Origin: Blumeriella jaapii
Taxonomy: Eukaryota; Ascomycota; Leotiomycetes; Helotiales; Drepanopezizaceae
Length of the DNA stretch: 64,000 bases
NCBI GenBank assembly: GCA_009599575.1
Contig: VWND01000089.1
Coordinates: forward strand, 107,501 to 171,500
Direction: 5' to 3'
Part shown: positions 43,721 to 55,044 of the stretch, in pieces
Numbering within the stretch: position 1 is the first letter of the stretch
Layout: each line of letters opens with the position of its first letter
Position numbers and translations under genes: made by a program
The notes under the pieces: model-generated
The model's database searches: none
Told to the model about the DNA's origin: nothing
The model's input: only the letters and a program-made list of their open reading frames with translations

Positions 43721-45450
43721 GGCGTAGATGCTGACGCCTCTCATGACAACGACTGCTCGAATATCGGTGCGAATGGATGAAACCACCACCGCCGCACGCT
43801 CTTCACAGACCGTACACCTTCAACTGAAGCTTTGGTAAGGAGATTTTGGTTTTTCCAATGAGTGTTGATGAGCCAGCACCCGGGACCCCTCACGGTTCTC
43901 ACCAGTCTGATCTGAGAGCATTTGAGGATATCTCCTCACACGAGCAGGTCCGGACGTTAAGCTGAATACCTTTCTCCTCCCTTTACCGCTGGCAACGCTT
44001 GAGAGGTGTGCACACGGGGTCAAGATTCTCCACGTCTGTTTGTAACGCCGCTATTGGCGTCTAGGGAGCAAGTCTAGCTCCCTACCGCACTGTACGATGT
44101 TCGGGGCAGATGTATGTACTGTAGATGCGAAGCACATGTGCCTATCACGTGACCTGAGCTCCCACATATGCCATCCATTACAGCACCACCAGATCCGAAG
44201 ACTGGGTATCCAATGTATACAAATCAGCAATCTTGATAGGCTCGCAACGGTCCAGCAGGATGCTGGTTCGGACACGTCGTTTCCGGAGTCGTTGTTTCGT
44301 TCTATTGCGTGACGGTGAAACCATCCTCGCCTCTTCTCTCTCTCCCCTCTCTCCTCTCTCTCCCTTTTTCTCTCTCTTTCCACACGGAGTTTAACACGCT
44401 GTACCTACAGCACAGTCCCTCCCTACCTACCTACCAACCAACCTACCAACCAACCAACCAGCGTATCGTCAAAACAGCCATGGCCCAGCACGATCCTTCT
44501 GCTCAGCTGGACCCAGCTCAGCTCAGCTCAGCTCAGCTCAGCTCGAGGCAGAGCCAGGGCAAGCAAGCCAGCAAGCCAGCGCTTCTCGCGGTGGCATGCG
44601 CCCTTGGAGCGCGGGGGGGGGGGGGGTTCAGAGGACGCAAAGAGAACGGAGGAAAAAAAAGCGCCAGCCAGAACGGGGCTCGAAGTACAGAAGAGAGGTA
44701 CTGTATGTACTGTACTGTACATACTATACTGTATGTATGTAAGTAAGGTAAGTAGTGTCGGTGAACGACGTACTCACCTAGCCGTCTGCCGTGTGGTAGA
44801 GAGGACAACAAAAGCCCACATGTGTGTGTGTGTGTATCGACATCGCATTTGATTTGCACCTTGGTATCTATCTAGCCAGTGATCGCTTCTTCTTGGTCTC
44901 TCGCTCCCACCTGCATCTGCAATCGGTAGCTATGTCTCTTGCCTGCTTCCTTTCTTCACCCCTGCCCCTGTTCATACATACACCCGTCCTGCATCCCCCT
45001 TCTCCCCTTCCACCCCATCGCATCTCGAGGGGCCATAGAAAAAGCCCAAGCTAGAAAGAGCCAGGCCGAAATTTCAAAAGCTATCTCATCTTAGCTACCA
45101 ATGGTCTACCACTCTTCTCCCGACAGCAGTGTACAGATACAGATAGCAGAGCAGAAACGAGAAAGAGACATGAATAGATCGCTGGCAAGCCTTCCTTCAT
45201 TCGTGGTATCTCAAGTCAAAGAAGAAAGAAGAAGAAACGAGGAAGAGTTTTACGCGCTTGTTGGAAGTAAGAGGGAGGATGTGGACGGAAAGAAAATCAA
45301 AAGCCGAGATCGCGGTGATACGAGCAAGACGCAGATCAACAGAGGCGCGGGGAAGCACGGGATCGTGTTGTAGTGTTCTGCTTCATGCTGCGCATCGAAG
45401 CGTGCGATTTGGAAATATGGGAACAACGTAGGAGGAGCCGTTCGAGGCAA
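43721..45450. other. 1.7 kb gap with microsatellites
   Basis: No supported gene. Holds a CTCTCT tract (44330-44382), CTACCAACCAACC repeats (44420-44462), an AGCTC pentamer run (44513-44543), 11 G at about 44616-44627, TACTGTACTGTACATACTATACTGTATG (44700-44740), and TGTG near 44820. ORFs across these are repeat translations. Confidence 0.6.
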
Positions 45451-48400
45451 TCAGCCGCGGACGGGACGGGCGGTGGGCAATGGGGCGCCTGTGTCCATGC
45501 TACCCGTCAGTTCGGCAACTCGGGCTTTGATGCGAGCGACTCTAGACTCGATAGCTGTCGTTGTGTCAGTTTTCCGCTCTGTTGATATCAGGAAAGAGGA
45601 GCTTACTCTCTTCACCACTCGTATCTCCTCCATCATCACCATCGGTCTTGGCACTGTGTCCGCCTCGGCTCTGCTCCTCGTTAGGGCGCATTGCGGTTCT
45701 CTCAGCAGCATCTTTGTGGATCCGGGCCCATCGGTCTGCCGCAGCTGATCGCTCTGCGTCGTCGCTTCGACGCTGGGCAATGCTGGGAGGCATTGCAGCG
45801 TCGATGTCTTGGCTGGAACGGACGGACTCGGTAGGTGCGTACGTTTCCTCGACAGGTCCTTGGTCGAAGCTGGAGAAAGCCTCGCGAGCCTCGTGCGCAT
45901 CGTTGGTGTCTACACGGGACAAACTATTGGAAGTTTTGTGACCTTGGTCGTAGCCCGGACCCGGTGAGGCCATAGGGGCGTCGATCTGTTGTGAGTCCGT
46001 CGACATGCGCTGGTCTATCGACTGTCGCTTCAAGGACGGCGTGGCAGCGACAGGTGGGGGGGCTGTCTTCTTCCTAAAACTAGCGAAGCGTCTCGACGGT
46101 TTACCCGGTTGAAGACCACCGTTACTGTGCGCCTGGGGAGGGGCATTGCGATTCTTGTTTGTACCAAACATCTTTCTGAATCCACTAGCGCTCGCATCTT
46201 TCTCCCTCTTTTTAAGCCTCTTGTGCTTGGTCTCGGGACTATAGCCCACTTGGTCTTCTGATGCTCGAGGCTCAGGTGTTCGCTGGTCCACACGAGATTG
46301 AGCACGACCGGAAGCACCAGTATCAGTGGGATGTAAAACATTCGCTGCCTCCTCGGATTGACGGAGATGATCCTCATGCTGTGGATCAGGACCTGGTGTT
46401 GGCGGGAGAGGTGCGGACGGGGGTGTTTGCGAAGGAGGAGCTAGACCTGAAGATGGTGTGGCAGGTAGATTTCTCTCGAGAGGGTTTTCCTGGTTCTGAT
46501 GGGCTGGATGTAGGGTGCTCTGGCTGTCACTGTTTTCGATGGTCTGGCTTGTTGCGTCTCCGGGTCCTGGTTCGTGGTTGCTGTTCGCAAGATACGCTTC
46601 TCGGATAGCATCTTTATCATAATTCTTTGCCCACTTCATTGCTGGAGAAGCCTCGCTCACGATGACAGGCTGGAGGGTGAAGACGCTGTTTGTCTTCGTC
46701 GAGTACGTATCCGGGTCGTTGCGCCCCCGTCGAGTGGCCGCTTGCATCGTCTCGTTATTTCGCTGCTGCAAGTGCATAGCTGCCGCTTGAATCCGAGCAT
46801 GTTGATCTGGGCCAATGCTGGTCTTACTCGTGCTCTGGGATCCGCCCATGTGTGGCGGTTTGCGCAGAGAGTTACGACGAACCAAAGTCTTGCCCTTCTT
46901 CGATCGGCCCCAGAAACTCTTTTTCTCCGCGATGTAGGCGCCCGCGGCGGGTTCAGGGGCTGCTCCCTTGACAATTTCCTCCACCACCAACCACCGTTCT
47001 CCCTTGATTTTCGTCTCAATCAAAGCACATCGCCCGAAAGCAGCCTTTCGCTGATCCGACTCCTCACCGGCCAAACTGCTAATCCAGACCCACCAGAAAG
47101 AGTCATCCAGGTCGAATTGTGTGATGCTGGCAAGCTCTCCTGGTTCGAGGTCATGCTGTTCCAATCGTGGCCCATGCGACTGGGAACTTCGGCCTCTGGT
47201 GTCTATTGGTGGCAAGACTTTGTCGGGGGGTAGCAACAAGGGGGCTGGCCCGTGAGTAGTCTCGTCAACAAATCCCGAGGAGAGAAATTCTGCCCAGGAA
47301 GGGGTCGTGGGTCTTCCTCCTGCGGCAATCTTAGAGCTTGGTTTGGTACGGAGGCCAGGTTGGGATCCCTTTTTCCCAAAACTACTCTCGTCATCGTCGT
47401 CTTCCATGTTGAATCCAGCGGAGAAGCCTATATCCTCGAATCGAGACCAAGACGTGTCTATGAGTCCAGTTGAATCCTTCGAATTTGAAACGTGGGACTG
47501 GTTGGCTGAGGAGATCGAGCGCAAGACACGACGACACTCGTCCGTGAGCGCGTTGACCGGGTCCTCATATTCTGAAAAGGCTTGCAGCGCTCTATCGTCG
47601 TCTCGGTACTGGAAGTGATTTGCTCGGCGCAACAAGGCGAACGGTGTCGGCGATACCGCACCAACAATCATGGCCACCTTGGTCGTTCTCGTTTGTAGCA
47701 GCGAAGGCCGCTCTGGTGGATATTCCGTCTCTCGTACCAGCTTCTGCAACGACGTTGGGAGGGTAGAAATCCCGCCAACCCCCCGCATTGAAATCGGCGT
47801 AAGCGATCTCAGATATGCGAAGAACAAATGACTTGCAGCGTCCGCAGCTCTGGATCATCATCAGCCCCCGGAAATTAGTTGAAACAAGAACACTCACGCA
47901 ATCCATCCTCTGTAACCTCCCTCGAACCCGTTGCCCCCGTCTTGAATCTCAAAGCACCACCATCCAGCCATTCTCGATAGCTTTCGTCCGCCCAGTCCAT
48001 TTGTCTTTGCATGCGCTGCAACGGCGGAGAGAAGGTCAAAGAAGTCAAAAATGATATAGGATCGCGCGTCCGACTCCACGCTCAGGGGCATGAAAGTCGC
48101 AAACGCGTCGCGGGCCAACTTGGAATCTGTCATGTTCAGTACCAAGTCCAATCGTCACGGATCTTCTCCGTACCTGTTTCTCCGATCCTGAACAGTTGGT
48201 ACGCCTCCCATCCTACCACGCCTCCGGGCAATCTACTCCAGCACCATTTCACCACACTGCACAGAACCTGGGCCTCGTCAGCAATGCCCTCGTAGCCCCA
48301 GAATTTGCACACCCACCATCGGCTCTGTCAAGCGCAGCTCTTGCGCCAAAGCTTCTCCACACAGGCGATGACTCCGGTCGAAGAAACTTCGCACAAACGA

Positions 48401-48749
48401 CCGCGCCGCGCTTGGATCGGACGTCGGGCGGAATGGAAGGAGGAGGAACGGGGTATCCAGAGCTGTCACATCGAATATCAATTTAGCCCAAGCACCAGCA
48501 ACATGTGTGAGGGAACCGTGCAGATCTGACAGCGGCAGCGAACGTCTCCCCGGCCGTACCTCTTGACTTCAATTCCAGCGTGCACCCCCTCAGCAATTCC
48601 TGCACCTCCTCGGGCTCGACCGAAGTGCGCGTCCAGGCATCTTCCCATCGCGGTTTCGCGGACGTGTCGTCGAGGGCTGGCTGTGGCGCGCCTTTCTTCA
48701 CTTTCGAAGGACTATCTTTGCCCTTGAGGCGCGAGAAGAAGCTCGGCAT
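45451..48749 (-). CDS. msb1: Msb1-like morphogenesis protein (Msb1/Mug8 domain)
   Basis: Exons (minus) 48749-48560, 48462-48317, 48267-48174, 48126-47898, 47849-45607, 45554-45451; 1001 residues, all phases consistent. Starts MPSFFSRLKGKD. The conserved Msb1 domain covers about 40-450: EDAWTRTSVEPEEVQELLRG, ALDTPFLLLPFRP, LTEPMVLCSVVKWCWSRLPGGV, DARSYIIFDFFDLLSAV, HLFFAYLRSLTP and FALLRRANHFQYRDDDRALQ. The C-terminal half is low-complexity, with two basic stretches (KKREKD, FRKKT). Yeast Msb1 acts with Cdc42/Bem1 and Rho1 in bud polarity and was found as a multicopy suppressor; a role in hyphal polarity is inferred. The final 34 residues come from a separate exon after a GTAAGC donor. Confidence 0.92.
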
Positions 48750-50293
48750 GGCGGTTGGTAATTTGGGGTATCCCCGTATCTGCTGCGATCGTGAGAGTCG
48801 CCGGCGCCGTGTATTCGGTGTGGGGAGGAGAGGAGAGCAGAGGAGAGGGCATTCAAGGTCGAGAAAAAATGGGGAGAGGGGGTCGCAGGACTCGCTGTTG
48901 ACGGGGCACCGGGCACAACCAACGCAACGAATCTCGCCTTTTCGCGGTGGGGGCGAACAATGGGCGTCGACACGAGAAAAGAGAATTGGGATGGATGGAT
49001 GAAAGAATGAACGAATGAATGAATGTGGTGGCGGCGGTGGTGGAGGAGGTGGTGGTGGTAGAGGGGGTGGTGGAAGATGTAGATGGTGGAAGATGTAGAT
49101 GTCGGGCGACAGGAAATTCAGGGGTCGCGGCAGAAGAGATTAGCTGCACCACGGTCTGGGCGGTGAGCAAGGCGGTCGTGGGAGGAGCGTAGAACGTCGA
49201 ACTGCCCAAATCAAGACAATCGAGAAGGTACGCAAGGTATGAACATAAAAGTATTGTACGCATGTAAGTAAGTCATCAACGTCAACGGGTGATGGTAATG
49301 TGCATATCTACGTGCGTATTGCATGACATGAAACGGGGACGGCGAGGTCAAGGTCGAGGATTAATTGAGTCTAAGCTCCGCCATATCACCAGGATCCTAC
49401 TGGTCCATCACATATCTAATCAAGGAATACGTATATCAACGGAGCATGGGACAAGTACCTACATGCTGTACCTACGGACCCGGTGGGAACGTCGGATCGG
49501 CTGGTCGGCTCGGCGTTCCGTTTTGGACACTGAAAATACTTCTTCCTTCAAGACTGGTGTTGTTGTTGTTGTTGTTGTCGCTGGCGAAAGTTACGCGAGC
49601 CCCGGTCTGTGTTGTTATTCGACCAACACACCTTTCCGCGTGGCATGCTTATCGTGTGTGATGATCTCATCAATTACCTTTCGGCATAGACGCTGACAGG
49701 TCGGGAGAGCATACCATCGTACGTAGCACAATGTGCGTCGCCTGGGCTCTATCAGTGTCAGAGAAGATCCGTGAGGTTCTACTCTACTTCTCCCTAGCTT
49801 TTGAGGTACTTAACTACGAACCTCGAAAGCAAACTTCTTAAAAGGTCCAAAACCGTAGATCGTCTCACATATGTTGGTTCTCTGAGCAATGGAAAAGTTA
49901 ATCATTTAGCATCACCGTATTTTTTTTTTTCTTCTTTTTTTTTTCTCAGAGGTAAAAATGCCAAAGCAACGACTTATTTGAATACTTGCAATATCACTGT
50001 CCGCCATGACTATGCTACCAGTGGCGTAGACACCTGCTGAAGCTTAACGTTTGCTTTCATCAAAGTATTCGCTGATACGCTGGCACATTTACATGTCTAA
50101 TAAATCTCCCCTCCCAACCACAGATCTGTGTTGAGTACTTTACAAACTTTTTTCGTTTGACAATTTCAATCGTCCCCCTCTTACTCGGCCCTCCTCTCCT
50201 CTTATATGGGCTATTCGAAATTCCAAGATAGACTTCGCGCCTCGAAAAAGCTTACTCCTGAACTCAATAACATGCAATTCTGCATTCAAGCCG
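48750..50293. other. Gap between msb1 and the hydrolase pseudogene
   Basis: Contains GGTGGCGGCGGTGG repeats (49027-49075), a TTGTTG run near 49560-49580, poly-T stretches near 49920-49945, and AT-rich unique DNA after 49780. No gene seen. Confidence 0.55.
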
Positions 50294-51311
50294 CTACTCA
50301 GCGAGTTTCTGAGGGACGCTCGTACACCCAATCTGGCGTTCAGGTAACTTGGCAATCTTCTTTCCCAGAGCTTCTGTGGTAACCCCCATCGGCTTCGGTG
50401 CAGCTCCAACTGACTCGGCACCTTGTGCTGGAACAGGCTTGTCTCTCAGCTTCTGCAGCAGTGCCAGGTCCACACGCGCCGCCGCGTGCTGTCCCATCTC
50501 AAACTCGAGCCAGAAGATCGTGTTCGCTGTAATTCCAACGCCATTGTTGCAATTGAAGGCTCTACGGACGTCTTCTGCATCTCCTGGCTCGCATCCCTAT
50601 CGATATACAAATCCACGCCGGACGCACAGCCTTCGTTTCGATAAGTGTCAACAGGCTTTCTGAAAAAGCCCCTTGGTTTAAGTTTTTAGGCCGCTCGGGG
50701 AGCACGTCGATGCACACCGGTTCACGAGCAATCAATCTCTTGATCGAGTTTGGATGCCCCCTCAGCAAGCGCAGAGACACAATGGCGCCTCAGGAGTTTC
50801 CATACACGGTAACCGGCTCACTGAGTGAAAGATGCTGTATGATTTGATTGTCATCATCGGCGTCTGTCGTGACGCTTTTCGTGAAGTTTTAGAGTCCTTT
50901 TGAGCAGCTCTTGGAGAAACCGCGGCGGTGCCAACTCACGAATTTGTGCGTGGCGGCGAGGTGGCGCGCGATCTCACGAGTTATAACTCTATTACCTTGA
51001 GCACTAGGAATCAAGAGAAGCAGCGAGTCATTACTAAATGTTCCGTGGTATAGCGATGCTCCGTCGACGTCGAGGGTAGGCTCTCCTTTCTCTTCGGTGT
51101 TGGTATGTAAATAGGTTTGATGTGGTTCTGGCACTACCGCTTGAAACTTAGTCAACGCGCAGTATAGTCTATTTGTACCCCAGATTCGAGCTTTGCTACT
51201 ACAGTAATCCAGAGAAAGTCCATCCTTGATCTTCAGTTGCAGCAGGAAAGGTTGCATGGTGCAGAATGCGAAACTAACGAGATCGTTTCCGCCGAGCCGG
51301 TGAAATTCCAA
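50294..51311 (-). pseudogene. Alpha/beta-hydrolase pseudogene with a stop in the nucleophile elbow
   Basis: Separate minus-strand pieces match one alpha/beta-hydrolase in order: N-terminal strand and oxyanion region (LDVDGASLYHGTF ... LLLLIPSAQGN ... HKFVSWHRRGFSKS) within 50889-51311, then FTKSVTTDADDDN and VTVYGNS-stop-GAIVSLRLLRGHPNSIKRLI at about 50700-50870, and a C-terminal piece at 50294-50497 (ARVDLALLQKLRDK...). The TGA at 50790-50792 falls right after the GNS of the GxSxG elbow. Frames change between the pieces. Family members hydrolyse small esters; this copy cannot make an active enzyme as written. Confidence 0.7.
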
Positions 51312-52917
51312 GTTCAGTCTTCCATGTACTTGGCCCTTTACACAGTTGAAATATGGTTACCTCGTACATTAATAGTTTTTTTAAAAAAAAGCATCTGTGT
51401 TTAATAGTTTTCCCCTTTTGCGATCTCAAGTGCGTCTAAAGAGCCGCCATACCGGTTTCCGCTAACTAAGATGTGCTCTAGGTCTCACCTGCAAGTAAGT
51501 TCTTACGGCTTAGTGAAACGCAACACACGATTACGATTCAGTCCCGCGCGTTCTACCGATCAGAGTCCAGATCACTTAGCATTTGTGAAATCGCGTACGA
51601 AATCTGGCGGAGGAGGCGAATGTACTTCTTGTAAAAAGTCCGAGGCTCCTAACCAAATCACTTCTCGACCGGCATATAGCACACCCACAGAAGTCGGCTT
51701 ACTCATGGTTACATGCTTCTATACTTCGCTGAATGGTTCATTTGTTGATCCTGCGCCAGTGGTCGAACTGAAAGATCTATGGGTCGCTGTGGATGACGTT
51801 CAAGATGTTGTGTCACGAATGCTACCCACGATTAGCCAACATGTCTCGGGCTTGAAGGCACGAATCTATCGAATTAGGAAAGTGAATCTTCATTCGGCCT
51901 ATCTTTTTTTGTGGAGCCAGTCTGTACATGCCTTCCCATGACCTTCTAGAAATTCTCGCAAGTAGAGCAGCTCAACGAAAATTGAGATCCTTGCCTGTGT
52001 TGCCGTAGCACCCAGCCTGAGTCTCAGGTCCTGTAGGACAACAAGATAATAGGATTACGCTCAATGTGATACCGGTGACTTCGGAACCTGTCCCGATGTT
52101 TGTTCCGAAGGTGATATGGATCCCACAGGTGTCATCGTCCTTCACGGCAATCACATGAAGGCAACTGCTGAGCCAGAAACTACACATAGTGCTCGTCGAA
52201 CCTCTCTTCAGTCTCGAGAACTTTGCAGGGAGGAAAAGGCCAAAAGAGCAACACTTGTACTAGCCACAAGGGCACGATGAGAACTAGCAATTATCGCGCC
52301 ATTCACATTTTCCAGTGACTAAGAATCAATCATGGGACACCCAAAACGTCGCTCCGACTACGAAAAGAGAAAGCAAACGTAGATGTATGAGGGTGAGGAT
52401 TGAGAAATGAAACTCGGTTTGGCCGTGGCCAAAAATGCCTCTGCGGTAAAGGGCCCATGAATCATCTCCTCAAAGTCACAGATTTCTCTCTCGGCGTTTC
52501 GATATACACATCTGCCTCAAGGCCTTAGTGAATCTAGACCAGGCGGAAAAGCTTGCTTGTACCACATTCCAGACCTTCAGTCGCCAAACTCGCCTAGCTC
52601 ACAGAAAGACTACAAAGTGGCAAAAGCCACAAAGAAGCATTGACGGTACTAAACCAATGCGTTAAGGGCTCAAACCAGCTGAATGGATAGAAAGGATGGG
52701 GATGCTCCGAGATAAGCATCGCCGCATTCTTTCCGCCAGCCACCTCAGCGCCAACCGAACGCCTTGCGATGCCACCGGCGACGGGTGATCTGTAGGAGAT
52801 CATCTGGGCGACTCGGGGGCAGCCTTAGCGGCATATAAAGTCGGGTTTTCAGAATCACCATGTACTTTCAGCGAAGCTCGACAATATTTCTTACACGCCG
52901 AGGCTGGATCTGTCGAC
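51312..52917. other. 1.6 kb AT-richer gap
   Basis: A 156-residue plus-strand ORF at 51471-51941 has no recognisable feature and I do not call it. Poly-A run near 51380. Ends with the TATA box of the GH128 gene. Confidence 0.5.
52834..52839 (+). promoter_or_regulatory. TATAAA box of the GH128 gene
   Basis: TATAAA in CGGCATATAAAGTC, 84 bp before the ATG at 52918, a sensible distance for a fungal secreted enzyme gene. Confidence 0.55.
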
Positions 52918-53928
52918 ATGCGTACCCATAATCTGCTTCTGGCTTTGTGTGTCATCTCAGGCGCGCTCTGCGCAACCACTTCGTCAACCAGAACCACGCT
53001 CTCAAGCAAAACCACATCGTCAACGAGTACGAGTCGTACCAGTACAACAAAGACATCACGATCTTCTAAGAGCAGTACAATACCAAGCCGCCCGACCGTC
53101 TCCTCATCGCCAACATTGCTCAAGTCCACAACGACATCGAGCAGCGCCGCCGCTGTCCCCACCAAGAACAATGGAAAGCGAGGCCTGAGTTTCAACACGC
53201 CAGCATTGACTCAGCCCTTCTCTCTCTCGGGCCAAGGTTCGAAAGTCTCATGGACGTACAACTGGGCCTCGGACCCGTACTTTCCGTCTGGCACCTACCC
53301 GGCCAACACCTACAACACCATTCTGACGTTCGTGCCTATGCTCTGGAGTGCCGCCAGCGACCTAACGAGCATCTGGCGGGCCAACGTGAAGAACGCCATC
53401 GCGGCGTACGGGGCCGATGCCGTTCTCGCATTCAACGAGCCGGATGGATGCTGCTGGAGCTGCGGCAACAGCTGCATGGACGTGTCTGTAGCGGTGGCGG
53501 CCTACAAGCAATGGGTGCAGCCTCTGGCTGGCACGGTGAAGCTCGGCGCGCCCGCCGTGACGAACGGGGTGGGCGAAGGGATCGGCATCAGTTACATGAC
53601 GTACTTCATGGGAAACTGCACGAGCTGCCGGGTCGATTTCATCCCCATCCATTGGTATGGGAGCGTTCTCGACCCAGGATCTTTCCAGACTTACGTGCAG
53701 AGCTTCAACACCAAGTTTGGCAAACCCGTGTGGATCACCGAGTTTGGGACTTCGTCTGGGACCGAGGCACAGATCGTGGCTTTCTTGAAGCAGGTCCTGC
53801 CCTGGCTGGACGCGCAGTCGTATGTTCAGCGTTATGCGTATTTCACGGATACAAACACCGGGGTGCCCTATTTGCTGAACTCGAACAATGCCATGACGAA
53901 TATAGGCGTGGTGTACAATAGTGGATAG
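52918..53928 (+). CDS. Secreted GH128 (Asl1-type) beta-1,3-glucanase-like protein
   Basis: Single exon, 336 residues. Signal peptide at 1-19 (LLLALCVISGALCA), a Ser/Thr-rich linker at about 20-82 likely O-glycosylated, then a (beta/alpha)8 catalytic domain: KRGLSFN, SWTYNWAS, VPMLWS, FNEPD with acid/base E174, HWYG, and WITEFGT with nucleophile E275. Extra cysteines (CCWSCGNSC, NCTSC) are typical of secreted fungal members. GH128 enzymes cut beta-1,3-glucan, and in fungi help remodel the cell wall (Asl1 in fission yeast). There is no GPI tail; the chain ends NIGVVYNSG, so it is probably wall-bound or free. Confidence 0.93.
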   Translation: MRTHNLLLALCVISGALCATTSSTRTTLSSKTTSSTSTSRTSTTKTSRSSKSSTIPSRPTVSSSPTLLKSTTTSSSAAAVPTKNNGKRGLSFNTPALTQPFSLSGQGSKVSWTYNWASDPYFPSGTYPANTYNTILTFVPMLWSAASDLTSIWRANVKNAIAAYGADAVLAFNEPDGCCWSCGNSCMDVSVAVAAYKQWVQPLAGTVKLGAPAVTNGVGEGIGISYMTYFMGNCTSCRVDFIPIHWYGSVLDPGSFQTYVQSFNTKFGKPVWITEFGTSSGTEAQIVAFLKQVLPWLDAQSYVQRYAYFTDTNTGVPYLLNSNNAMTNIGVVYNSG

Positions 53929-54909
53929 AAACATTCGTGATGTCCAATTGAACAGCAAATCTACCGATTCTCACGCAGTCGTATTTTGATGGTGTTTTGA
54001 GTGAGTCTGCTATCACGGGAACGGAGACCAGAGTGTGAAATCGGAGATGGACTCTTGCTTTTAGAAACAGTCCTGAAGTATGAAGCAAATACCTCAAAAG
54101 CACTACTCGCGGTTTAGAAACAGGCTGCATGGACCTCTTAGCTTCGGAGAGACAAGCCGGTTCTTTCGAAACAAGTGCAGAGTCTGACTTTCATTGAAGG
54201 GAACTGGTGAGGAGATGGAACCCAATGTACAGGTGGGTAGGAAAAGTGGGTCCCGCCCTCGCTAAACTAAAATGGTTTGTTTACTTTCCCAAGAACGCCC
54301 AGCCCAGCCGTGCCCATGCTAAAAGACTCCTCATTCCGCAACCCAAAGCTGTTGGAATAACAAGGGTTTGTATTCGCTTAAGAGAGAGACTCTGCTACCT
54401 CGATCGAGGTATCTACGACCAAGCGCGGCGATCTCGACTCAGCGACGCGACGGGGCGCGATAATATGAAAGCACTGCATTAAGAAGAACTGGCTCGATTT
54501 GACGTCTCCAGAAAACGGAGGACCACCACTTGAACAAAATCTCGACACGAAAGGGTCGGTGAGATGCAAACGCAACGTTTTATCTGTATCCTACAGTCCC
54601 CGTAGAGGGGACACCACGAGCGAGTGGTGTAGGGAGGGCGGGGTTAAATACAAGCTCAAGCTCAACGATCTCCACCCACAATCCATCGGCCCAGGCCTTC
54701 ATCCACCGATGCGCCGGTACGCACCATATATCAAGCAGCCAACGCCCGCCAGGCTCTCGCGTGTGAAGGTAGATATGTATGTGTACAAAGCCCTTGCGTG
54801 CCATCTCATCTCAAGGCCCCCTACCACCCACCCATCCACCTCTCCCTGCCTTTACACAACCCTGTCATCCTCCCATCCTTCTCCCCTTGCCCTCCCTCCC
54901 ACGGCCAGC
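53929..54909. other. Gap between GH128 and the microprotein gene
   Basis: No gene seen. The last 150 bp are CT-rich (54820-54900) and form the 3' region of the minus-strand microprotein. Confidence 0.5.
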
Positions 54910-55044
54910 TCAGATGAAGGGCGGTTTGTCCCCCTTCGCACAGGCCGGACACAGGCCCTCGGCGTTCAGCTTCTTGTCCTTGCGGTAGAACTCGGCGCCG
55001 CAGCCGCCGACAGCCTTCTTGCAGTACTCGGTGTAGTTGTCCAT
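54910..55044 (-). CDS. 44-residue cysteine-rich microprotein with a zinc-ribbon-like pattern
   Basis: The ORF starts MDNYTEYCKKAVGGCG and ends GDKPPFI. Four cysteines: C8 and C15, then CPAC late in the chain, giving C-X6-C ... C-X2-C, which suggests one zinc site. The chain is charged and has no signal or membrane segment. The open frame extends upstream to 55299, but that part is Gln/His/Pro-rich (HHLQQSHQSKPPPHQ) and unlike the core, so it is more likely 5' untranslated. I know no name for the family; call is from composition and Cys spacing. Confidence 0.55.
   Translation of the reverse strand: MDNYTEYCKKAVGGCGAEFYRKDKKLNAEGLCPACAKGDKPPFI

Noticed and set aside
45566..47827. 753-residue ORF as a complete protein beginning MFFAYLRS
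   Set aside because: It is the fifth exon of msb1; four upstream exons carry the rest of the conserved domain.
51471..51941. 156-residue plus-strand ORF
   Set aside because: No motif, no splice context, low-GC region with a nearby pseudogene; composition not clearly coding.
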